A stretch of DNA of 33,354 bases from Gemmatimonadota bacterium (lineage in GTDB: Bacteria > Gemmatimonadota > Gemmatimonadetes > Longimicrobiales > Gaopeijiaceae): positions 2,936-36,289 of the forward strand of contig JAGWBQ010000021.1 in assembly GCA_021295815.1 (NCBI GenBank), in the 5' to 3' direction. Positions 27,332 through 33,354 of this stretch are shown one piece after another (position 1 is the first letter of the stretch; each line of letters starts with the position of its first letter). The notes under the pieces were generated by a model. It had not been told where the DNA came from. It did not search any database and saw only the letters and a program-made list of their open reading frames with translations. The position numbers and the translations under genes were made by a program.

Positions 27332-28038
27332 CTTCCTCTCGGCGCCACTCGCGGATCCCAGATGTCCATCGGGAAGGACTCGATCCGTTCGACCGCGGCC
27401 CGTTCGATCCGGAGCTCGCGGAACTCCGCCATGTTGCGGTAGCGGGCGCTCTTCGGGAAATCCTCGTCGTCGTGCTCGGTACGGATTCGCTGGACCACAT
27501 GGCCGCTCTCGGTCATCTCCACCTCGACGAGGTCAGATCCGGCCGCGCGGTATCTGAGCTCCCGGCGATCGTCGAGTCGGTAACGGAAGCGCAGGGAGCC
27601 GTCCGCGAAGCTCTCGACCTCGATGAGCGTGGAACCGAGGATGGGGCGGAAGAATCCTAGGGCGCCCCACATGAAGTCGGGCGGCGGCAGAATCTCCTCC
27701 GGCGCGCCGTCGGGCAGCCGCAGCTCCCTTCCGATCATGGCCGCCTTCGCCGCGATCTCGCCGTTCTCCAGAAAGAGATCCAGGCGGACCCGATCAGGCG
27801 GAGCGATCCGCGCGACGCCTCGCCCGCTCGCGCGCGTTCCCGCCTCGTTGGAGTACCAGTCGAAGACGACCCGAACAGGAAAATCGAGCCGAGTGCGGGC
27901 CTCGAGAAGGAGGGCCTCCCTGGCCGGATCGAGACTCGGGGCGGGCTCCGGCTCCGGCGGCGGGCCGCTTGCGCAGCTCGAGAGCGGAGCGGCCAGGACG
28001 AGCGCCGCAGCGAACATCGAACGTGGGGTCGGGGTCAT
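27328..28038 (-). CDS. Outer-membrane lipoprotein, LolB/DUF4292-like
   Basis: 236 residues starting at ATG 28038, preceded by AGGA at a workable distance. The signal SMFAAALVLAAPLSSC has its lipid-anchor Cys at about 23 and is followed by a Pro/Glu-rich linker. The mature part is a beta-rich pattern (FPVRVVFDWYSNEAGTRASG, ARIAPPDRVRLDLF, LIEVESFADGSLRFRYRL) like the half-barrel of LolA/LolB and DUF4292 lipoproteins. No enzyme motif. Its stop overlaps the LptE-like gene, and it stands first in the minus-strand operon, 49 bases from a divergent hydrolase gene. A role in lipoprotein or LPS handling at the outer membrane is likely from context. Confidence 0.75.
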   Translation of the reverse strand: MTPTPRSMFAAALVLAAPLSSCASGPPPEPEPAPSLDPAREALLLEARTRLDFPVRVVFDWYSNEAGTRASGRGVARIAPPDRVRLDLFLENGEIAAKAAMIGRELRLPDGAPEEILPPPDFMWGALGFFRPILGSTLIEVESFADGSLRFRYRLDDRRELRYRAAGSDLVEVEMTESGHVVQRIRTEHDDEDFPKSARYRNMAEFRELRIERAAVERIESFPMDIWDPRVAPRGR

Positions 28039-28087
28039 GGGGGTTCCTACCCCTTCCCGTCCGTCGCGGTTCGACGATCTTGGTCGC

Positions 28088-28843
28088 ATGGATAATTTCA
28101 GCGGAGCTCGCTCACCGATCTTCATAGCGTCGGACCTCCATGCGGGCGCGACGCCGGCGGCGCAGTCGGAAGCCTTCACGGCGTGGCTCCGCCGGGCCCG
28201 GGAGAACGCCGACCGCATCATACTGAACGGCGATCTCTTCGACTTCTGGTGCGAGTACCGGCGCGGGCACAGCAAGGGCCACGAGGAGCTTCTCCGCGAG
28301 CTCTCGCGGACCGTGACCGGCGGAGTTCCGGTCACCTTGATCGCCGGCAATCACGACTGGTGGGGGGGCAGGCACCTGGAGGAAGAGGTCGGGCTCGAAT
28401 ATCTGAAGGAACCGCTCGAGTTCACGGTCGGCGGCAGGACCGTTCTGGTGGCGCACGGCGACCGCTGCGGCAGGGGCGACCTCACCTACAGGCTGCTCGC
28501 TCCTCTGCTCCGCTCGGGGCCGGTGCCCCGGGCCTTCCGAGCGCTGCCGCCGGGGATCGGCGACCGACTGGCCGGACTGGTCTCGGGGAGCCGGCGACGG
28601 TCCGGCCCCGGGAAGGGCGAACTGGCCAGGAGCGCCGCTCTGCGGGAATGGGCGCTCGAAGAGCTCGCCCGGAGAACGGAGCTCGACCTCGTCGTTCTCG
28701 GCCACGCGCACGTGCCGGAGTCGGTGTCCTTGGGGACGGGGCGACGCTACATCAACTGCGGCGATTGGGTGTACCATCGGACCTATGTAGTTTTGGGCGA
28801 GGGAAAGCCCGAGTTGCGCCACTGGGACGGAGAAAACGTTTGA
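28088..28843 (+). CDS. LpxH-like metallophosphoesterase
   Basis: 251 residues. All calcineurin-type metal motifs are present: SDLH (Asp16, His18), GDLFDFW (Asp49), GNHD (87-90), HGD (His123) and GHAH (His206, His208). Family members hydrolyse UDP-2,3-diacylglucosamine to lipid X in lipid A synthesis (LpxH), which suits the LptE-like gene next door. The spacing and the GNHDWW form (rather than GNRD) make it a distant relative, so another phosphoester substrate is possible. I took ATG 28088; the frame is open further upstream but would cross the divergent gene. Cytoplasmic or membrane-peripheral, no signal peptide. Confidence 0.85.
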   Translation: MDNFSGARSPIFIASDLHAGATPAAQSEAFTAWLRRARENADRIILNGDLFDFWCEYRRGHSKGHEELLRELSRTVTGGVPVTLIAGNHDWWGGRHLEEEVGLEYLKEPLEFTVGGRTVLVAHGDRCGRGDLTYRLLAPLLRSGPVPRAFRALPPGIGDRLAGLVSGSRRRSGPGKGELARSAALREWALEELARRTELDLVVLGHAHVPESVSLGTGRRYINCGDWVYHRTYVVLGEGKPELRHWDGENV

Positions 28844-28893
28844 GGAGTCTGACGACGTTGGGAAGCGTGAGGATCGAGCCGATCCGGAGCTCG

Positions 28894-29562
28894 ATGCCGG
28901 CGGCCTTCCGGGTGAGGTCGGCCTTCGGGTCGCCTTGGGCGCGAAGAATCTCAGGTGCGCCGGCGCTGTTGGCGTGCGCGGCGTTCGCCTGCGACGCGGG
29001 AGCCCAGGAACCGCCGATCCCGGCCGCGACGGCAGGTCCCGAGATCGCCGTAGAGGAGTCGGAGCTCTCCCCGGACTCCCTGACCGCCTCCGAGACGCCC
29101 AGTCCTCTCGGCGCCCTCTTCCGCTCGATGGCCATTCCGGGGTGGGGACACGCCTACGCGGGAGCGCGGACGCGAGCCGGCGTATATCTCGCGTTCGAGG
29201 TCGGCTCCGCCTACGCCATCATCCGAACCCGCACCCGACTGAACGAGGTCGATCGCCGCATCGCCGTGCGGGAGGGTGCGATCCGGGACGAGCTGGCGTC
29301 CTACGGGATCACCCACAGCGAGTACGTGAACTCCGTTCTCGCTCAGGATTCCGCGCTGGAGGAGCTCGAAGAGCTGAAGGGGGAACGCGAGCAGCAGGTG
29401 GAGGACTGGATCGCCTTCGGGGGCTTCATGTTCCTGGTCGGCGCCGTCGACGCCTACGTGAGCACCCACCTCCAGGACGTTCCCGACTTCATCGAGCTCG
29501 AGGTGGGTACGAACGAAGATGGGCGTCTCGAGCTAGGTCTCCGGGTCCCGATCGGAAGGTGA
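28894..29562 (+). CDS. DUF5683-type membrane protein
   Basis: 222 residues. An N-terminal hydrophobic segment (APALLACAAFACDAGAQ) looks like a signal peptide ending near residue 38. Then comes SPLGALFRSMAIPGWGHAYAGARTRAG, the hallmark of DUF5683 proteins (a P-G-W-G motif before membrane helices), a helix pair, a charged coiled-coil-like stretch (EELEELKGEREQQVEDW) and another helix (GGFMFLVGAVDAYVSTHL). ATG 28894 has GGAG just upstream; a GTG at 28867 is the alternative. It follows the LpxH-like gene on the same strand. Function unknown; probably an envelope protein. Confidence 0.8.
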   Translation: MPAAFRVRSAFGSPWARRISGAPALLACAAFACDAGAQEPPIPAATAGPEIAVEESELSPDSLTASETPSPLGALFRSMAIPGWGHAYAGARTRAGVYLAFEVGSAYAIIRTRTRLNEVDRRIAVREGAIRDELASYGITHSEYVNSVLAQDSALEELEELKGEREQQVEDWIAFGGFMFLVGAVDAYVSTHLQDVPDFIELEVGTNEDGRLELGLRVPIGR

Positions 29563-29611
29563 CGGCGAAGACCCATGCTGATCGCCCGCCCGACCCTGCG
29601 GGCCGGAGTCA

Positions 29612-29705
29612 CGGGAGCGTGTGGGAATCGAACCCACCGGCCCGGGTTTTAGCCGGGCTGCACGGTTTTGAAGACCGCCGGAGACACCAGTCCCCCTCCG
29701 CCCCC
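29612..29705 (-). tRNA. selC: Selenocysteine tRNA (anticodon TCA)
   Basis: 94 bases on the minus strand. The anticodon loop CTTCAAA holds TCA at 29669-29671, which reads UGA. The hallmarks of tRNA-Sec are present: a 6-bp D stem (GGGGAC/GTCTCC) closed by a 4-base loop TGGT, and a long variable arm with a 6-bp stem (GCCCGG/CCGGGC). The T-arm is GTGGG-TTCGATT-CCCAC. The acceptor pairs GGGGGCG with CGCTCCC; the eighth position is G opposite A, so the stem is 7 good pairs plus a mismatch. The discriminator is G and CCA is not encoded. No selA, selB, selD or selenoprotein gene is visible in the window, so those must lie elsewhere. Confidence 0.95.
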
Positions 29706-29716
29706 TTGGCACTCAA

Positions 29717-29724
29717 TCTATAAT
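29717..29724. promoter_or_regulatory. Possible -10 element for selC and/or deoC
   Basis: An isolated A/T pocket reads TATAAT (29719-29724) on the plus strand and TATAGA (29717-29722) on the minus strand. The minus-strand reading sits 11 bases before the tRNA-Sec 5' end, as a -10 box would. The plus-strand hexamer overlaps the deoC start codon, so it could not serve the annotated start unless translation begins further in. No good -35 was found for either strand. Confidence 0.3.
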
Positions 29725-30691
29725 GTCCGGACTCGACGCGGCGGACGAAACCCCCTCCCGGCGGAATCTCGACCTCGACTGGGTTCTCGGCACGCGCGTC
29801 AACCGGAGCGCCGTCGAACGCAGGGCGGCCACCTTGACCCCCCGGCGCAGCGTGAAGCGGGAGTGGCAGGCGGCCTGGCTCCTGCGGGCGCTCTCGCTCA
29901 TCGACCTCACGACCCTCGCCGGCGACGACACCCCCGGACGCGTGACCCGGCTCTGCGCCAAGGCCCGGCGGCCGCTCAGGGCCGACCTCGCTTCCGACCT
30001 GGACGTCGCGCACGCCGAGCTCCGGGTGGCGGCGGTCTGCGTCCACCACAGGCTCGTGGGCGCGGCGAAGCGGGCGCTCGACGGGAGCTCCATGCCGGTC
30101 GCGGCCGTGGCCGCCGGCTTTCCGCACGGCCTCTCGCCCCTCGAGCAGCGGACGGCCGAGGTGAGAGCTTCGGCGGAGGCGGGAGCGGACGAGATCGATG
30201 TCGTGATCACCCGGGGGCTCGCCCTCAGGGGAGACTGGGAGGCCCTCCACCGGGAGATACTCGCGTTTCGGGAGGCCGCCGGGTGGGCGCACCTCAAGGT
30301 CATTCTGGGGACGGGCGATCTGGCGACCCTCACCCAGGTGGCGCGTGCCAGCCTCGTCGCCATGATGGCCGGAGCCGACTTCGTCAAGACCTCCACCGGC
30401 AAGGAGAGCAGGAACGCGACCCTGCCGGTCGGACTCGTCATGGCGCGTCAGATCCGCGAGTTCGCGGAAAGGACCGGCATCCGGGTCGGCTTCAAACCGG
30501 CAGGCGGCATCTCGACCGCGAAGGACGCTCTCGCCTGGCTCGTGCTGATGAAGGACGAGCTGGGCGACGACTGGCTGGTTCCCGCCCGCTTCCGCTTCGG
30601 CGCCTCTTCCCTGCTCGCGGACATCGAGCGCCAGTTGGAGCACTTCGTCACCGGTCGCTACTCGGCCTTCCACCGCCACCCGCTCGGATGA
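29723..30691 (+). CDS. deoC: Deoxyribose-phosphate aldolase
   Basis: 322 residues. The class I aldolase splits 2-deoxyribose-5-phosphate into glyceraldehyde-3-phosphate and acetaldehyde in deoxynucleoside breakdown. The active-site set is present: Asp159 in ADEIDVVI, Schiff-base Lys222 in DFVKTSTGK, and Lys258 in VGFKPAGGI, with the FPHG phosphate-loop region near 132. An N-terminal extension of about 60 residues makes it longer than the 259-residue E. coli enzyme, as in DeoC of many other bacteria. The start follows the tRNA-Sec gene by 17 bases without a clear ribosome site. It is followed 4 bases later by an aldehyde dehydrogenase that could oxidise the acetaldehyde. Confidence 0.95.
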   Translation: MSGLDAADETPSRRNLDLDWVLGTRVNRSAVERRAATLTPRRSVKREWQAAWLLRALSLIDLTTLAGDDTPGRVTRLCAKARRPLRADLASDLDVAHAELRVAAVCVHHRLVGAAKRALDGSSMPVAAVAAGFPHGLSPLEQRTAEVRASAEAGADEIDVVITRGLALRGDWEALHREILAFREAAGWAHLKVILGTGDLATLTQVARASLVAMMAGADFVKTSTGKESRNATLPVGLVMARQIREFAERTGIRVGFKPAGGISTAKDALAWLVLMKDELGDDWLVPARFRFGASSLLADIERQLEHFVTGRYSAFHRHPLG

Positions 30692-30695
30692 CGCC

Positions 30696-33083
30696 ATGAA
30701 CCGCTCCGACCTCACCCCGGACACCTTGACCTACGGACCGGCTCCCGAATCCGCGGAGCGGGCGCTCGCGTGGATCGCGAAGCGCGACGGACGGTTCGGC
30801 CACTTCATCGGCGGCGAATCGGAACCGCCCGTCGAAGGCGAGCAGACATTTTCCGTACTGAACCCGGCCACCGGGAAGCCTTACGCACAGGCGAGCCTCG
30901 GAACGGCGGCGGACGTCGATCGGGCCGTGCGGGCGGCGCGGGAGGCCCAGCCAAGCTGGTGGAAGATCGGAGGACACGCCCGCGCTCGCCATCTCTACGC
31001 CATCACCCGCCACATGCAGCGGAACTCGCGCCTCTTCGCCGTTCTGGAGAGCATCGACAACGGCAAGCCCGTGCGGGAGTCGCGCGACATCGACATCCCC
31101 CTCGCCATCCGCCATTTCTCGCATCACGCCGGTTGGGCGGCGCTGACGGAGAGCGAGTTCGCAGGCCGGACGCCGGTCGGAGTCTGCGGACAGATCATCC
31201 CTTGGAACTTCCCGCTCCTGATGCTGGCCTGGAAGGTGGCGCCGGCCATCGCGACCGGGAACACCGTGGTGCTGAAGCCCGCCGAACACACTCCGATGAC
31301 GGCCCTGCTCTTCGCCGAGACCTGCGCCGAAGCCGGGCTCCCGCCTGGGGTGGTGAACATCGTCACCGGCGACGGCGGCACAGGCGCCGAGATCGTCGGA
31401 CACGCCGACGTGGACAAGATCGCCTTCACGGGCTCGACCTCGGTGGGTCGCGAGATCAGGCGGCGGACCGCAGGCACCAAAAAGCGGCTTACGCTCGAGC
31501 TGGGCGGCAAGTCGCCCTTCCTGGTCTTCGACGACGCCGATCTCGACTCGGTGGTCGAGGGCGTGGTCGACGCCATCTGGTTCAACCAGGGCCAGGTCTG
31601 CTGCGCCGGATCTCGGATCCTCGTCCACGAGGGCGTAGCGGCCAAGCTGGAGGCGAAGTTGCGTGTCCGCATGGAGAAGCTGCGCATGGGGGACCCGCTC
31701 GACAAGGCGATCGACATGGGGGCCATCGTCGCGCCGGTGCAGCTGGAACGGATCGAGCGGCTGGTCGCGCGAGGCAGGTCCGAAGGCGCCGAGGTTTGGC
31801 AGCCCTCGTGGAGCGCACCCGAAGACGGCTGGTTCTACCCGCCCACGCTCTGCACGCGGGTCGCGAGCGCCGATACGCTCGCGCAGGTGGAGATATTCGG
31901 ACCGGTGGTCGTGCTGATGACCTTCCGTTCTCACAGGGAGGCCGTGGCGCTCGCGAACGACACCCGCTACGGTCTGGCGGCCTCCGTCTGGACTGAGAAC
32001 GTGAATCTCGCCCTCGACGTCGCGCCGAAGATCAAGGCGGGCACCGTCTGGGTGAATTGCACGAACGTCTTCGACGCGGCGGCCGGGTTCGGGGGCTACC
32101 GGGAGAGCGGCTTCGGTCGGGAAGGCGGACGCGAAGGGCTGGAGGAGTATCTGCGACCGGAGTGGGATGGGCGTGGGTCGTCGGGTCAGAGAAAGCGGTT
32201 GCCCCGAGACCCGGTCACCCCAGATCCCGCCTTCGATCACGGCCGGATCGATCGCACGGCCAAGCTCTACGTGGGCGGCAGACAGGTTCGCCCCGACTCC
32301 GGTTACAGCCTGACTGTGCCCGGCGGGAACGGGACGCCGCTCGGCCAAGTGGGTCGCGGCAACCGAAAGGACGTTCGCAACGCCGTGGAAGCGGCTCGGC
32401 GCGCACAGCCCGGCTGGGCGGACGCGACGGGCTACAATCGAGCTCAGATCCTTTACTTCGTCGCCGAAAACCTGGACGCCCGCCGCGAGGAGTTCGTGGA
32501 GCGGCTGGCCGTGATCTCGGGGAGACGCGACGACGCCAACAGGGAGTTCGCGGAGTCGGTGCGCCGTCTCTTCTCGTGCGCGGCCTGGGCCGACAAGTGG
32601 GAGGGACGGGTTCATCACACGCCTTACCGCAACGTCACCCTCGCCATGCGCGAACCCATGGGAACGGTCGGGGTGTCGTGCCCGCGGGAGCGGCCGCTGC
32701 TCGCGCTGATCTCCCTGGTCGCGCATCCGCTGGCGGTCGGCAACACCGTCGTCGCGCTGCCCTCCGAGGACGCACCGCTGGTGACGACCGACCTGTACCA
32801 GGTGCTCGACACCTCGGACGTGCCCGCCGGCACGGTGAACATCGTGACCGGTCACCATGCGGAGACTCTCCCGACCCTGGCCGAACACGACGGCGTCGAG
32901 GCGCTCTGGCATTTCGGGGACGCCGGGGCGGCCCGGATGGTCGAAGAAGCGTCGGTCGGCAATCTCAAGCGGACCTGGATCGGTCCGGCCCGCGACTGGC
33001 TGGACCCCGATCAGGGTGGCGGACCGGAGTTCCTGCATCAGGCCACTCAGGTCAAGAACATCTGGGTTCCGTACGGGGCTTGA
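30696..33083 (+). CDS. ALDH16-type aldehyde dehydrogenase with a second, inactive-looking domain
   Basis: 795 residues made of two aldehyde dehydrogenase domains. The first (about 35-485) is complete: PWNFPLLMLAWK, Lys of VLKPAEHTP, FTGSTSVG, Glu268 in ELGGKSPF, Cys302 in GQVCCAGSR and EIFGPVV, so it should oxidise an aldehyde to an acid with NAD(P)+. The second (about 520-790) keeps the cofactor-fold pattern (FVENLDARREEFV, VAHPLAVGNTVVALP, VPAGTVNIVTG) but has no ELGGK Glu and no catalytic Cys. This double layout is that of ALDH16 proteins. It lies 4 bases after deoC, so acetaldehyde from deoxyribose phosphate is a natural substrate. Confidence 0.93.
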   Translation: MNRSDLTPDTLTYGPAPESAERALAWIAKRDGRFGHFIGGESEPPVEGEQTFSVLNPATGKPYAQASLGTAADVDRAVRAAREAQPSWWKIGGHARARHLYAITRHMQRNSRLFAVLESIDNGKPVRESRDIDIPLAIRHFSHHAGWAALTESEFAGRTPVGVCGQIIPWNFPLLMLAWKVAPAIATGNTVVLKPAEHTPMTALLFAETCAEAGLPPGVVNIVTGDGGTGAEIVGHADVDKIAFTGSTSVGREIRRRTAGTKKRLTLELGGKSPFLVFDDADLDSVVEGVVDAIWFNQGQVCCAGSRILVHEGVAAKLEAKLRVRMEKLRMGDPLDKAIDMGAIVAPVQLERIERLVARGRSEGAEVWQPSWSAPEDGWFYPPTLCTRVASADTLAQVEIFGPVVVLMTFRSHREAVALANDTRYGLAASVWTENVNLALDVAPKIKAGTVWVNCTNVFDAAAGFGGYRESGFGREGGREGLEEYLRPEWDGRGSSGQRKRLPRDPVTPDPAFDHGRIDRTAKLYVGGRQVRPDSGYSLTVPGGNGTPLGQVGRGNRKDVRNAVEAARRAQPGWADATGYNRAQILYFVAENLDARREEFVERLAVISGRRDDANREFAESVRRLFSCAAWADKWEGRVHHTPYRNVTLAMREPMGTVGVSCPRERPLLALISLVAHPLAVGNTVVALPSEDAPLVTTDLYQVLDTSDVPAGTVNIVTGHHAETLPTLAEHDGVEALWHFGDAGAARMVEEASVGNLKRTWIGPARDWLDPDQGGGPEFLHQATQVKNIWVPYGA

Positions 33084-33276
33084 TCGACGAGACGATCGGC
33101 GACACCCTGGAGTGGTGGAACAGGCCGCGCGAGTAGGACCGTTCCGCTAGCGCGGATTGCGGAAGCCGCCGGATCCGGGTGGCGGACCGGCGACGACGGA
33201 GGCTGAAGCGGAGGTCGCCGGAAGCCTGGGTGGTCCGGAACGCATGACGGGTGGCGCTCGCGTCGTCGGCTGCGGC

Positions 33277-33354
33277 TCAGAAGACGAAGTCGAGCCTGAG
33301 TCTGAGGCCTTGGCGAGCGGGAGCGGTGGGGGATTCGTTGCGGACGCCCTCGAT
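33277..33354 (-). CDS. C-terminal end of an outer-membrane beta-barrel protein (partial)
   Basis: The last 25 codons and stop of a minus-strand gene that enters from the right edge. The end reads RQGLRLRLDFVF followed by stop: alternating hydrophobic residues closing on Phe, the insertion signal of outer-membrane barrels such as TonB-dependent receptors and porins. Too short to name the family. It converges with the aldehyde dehydrogenase gene; the 193 bases between them hold nothing I recognise. Confidence 0.55.
   Translation of the reverse strand: MEGVRNESPTAPARQGLRLRLDFVF

Noticed and set aside
33084-33136. A frame ending LIDETIGDTLEWWNRPRE after the aldehyde dehydrogenase
   Set aside because: It belongs to a shifted frame of the same region; the dehydrogenase ends with a family-like VKNIWVPYGA, so no frameshift is needed.

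Overview
The window is GC-rich bacterial DNA from a diderm (Gram-negative-type) organism. An LptE-like lipoprotein, an LpxH-like phosphohydrolase and the C-terminal strand of an outer-membrane barrel support this. Two adjacent secreted 6-bladed beta-propeller proteins and the general gene content would fit Gemmatimonadota or a relative. That placement is inference; the partial 16S rRNA gene at the left edge would settle it.

Layout. 1-853: 5' part of a 16S rRNA gene on the minus strand, with a likely promoter upstream. 1156-2008: tRNA-His(GTG) and tRNA-Arg(TCT) on the minus strand and tRNA-Pro(TGG) on the plus strand. 2160-3496: a promoter, a stand-alone acyl carrier protein and an alpha/beta hydrolase on the plus strand. 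These converge with 3441-15059 on the minus strand, a 10.5-kb type I polyketide synthase followed by an overlapping, decayed NCS2 transporter gene. The synthase reads KS-AT-DH-cMT-psiKR-ER-KR-ACP-KS-AT. Its last AT has lost both catalytic residues, and the protein stops without a second ACP or a release domain. 15111-17757: two tandem 6-bladed propeller genes behind a good sigma70-type promoter. 17815-18130: the wreck of an IS3-type transposase.

18178-28038, all minus strand, looks like one long operon. In transcription order it holds a LolB/DUF4292-like lipoprotein, LptE, the Mrp-type antiporter genes E-F-G-A(C-terminal, MbhDE-like)-B-C, then D, D, a small membrane protein and a third D, then rdgB. 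Nearly all junctions overlap by 1-8 bases. The order matches the antiporter half of archaeal Mbh/Mbs complexes, with no hydrogenase or oxidoreductase genes and no full-length MrpA. 28088-29562: an LpxH-like hydrolase and a DUF5683 membrane protein on the plus strand. 29612-29705: a selenocysteine tRNA (minus strand). 29723-33083: deoC plus a double-domain ALDH16-type aldehyde dehydrogenase, a plausible deoxyribose-5-phosphate to acetaldehyde to acetate route. The right edge holds the last 25 codons of an outer-membrane barrel gene.

The best candidate for an undescribed system is the PKS locus. A C-methylating, fully reducing module hands over to a KS-AT(dead) half-module with no ACP of its own. 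A discrete ACP and a hydrolase, which could supply the missing carrier and release steps, lie about 1 kb past the PKS 3' end on the opposite strand. This pairing is inference from position and missing parts.
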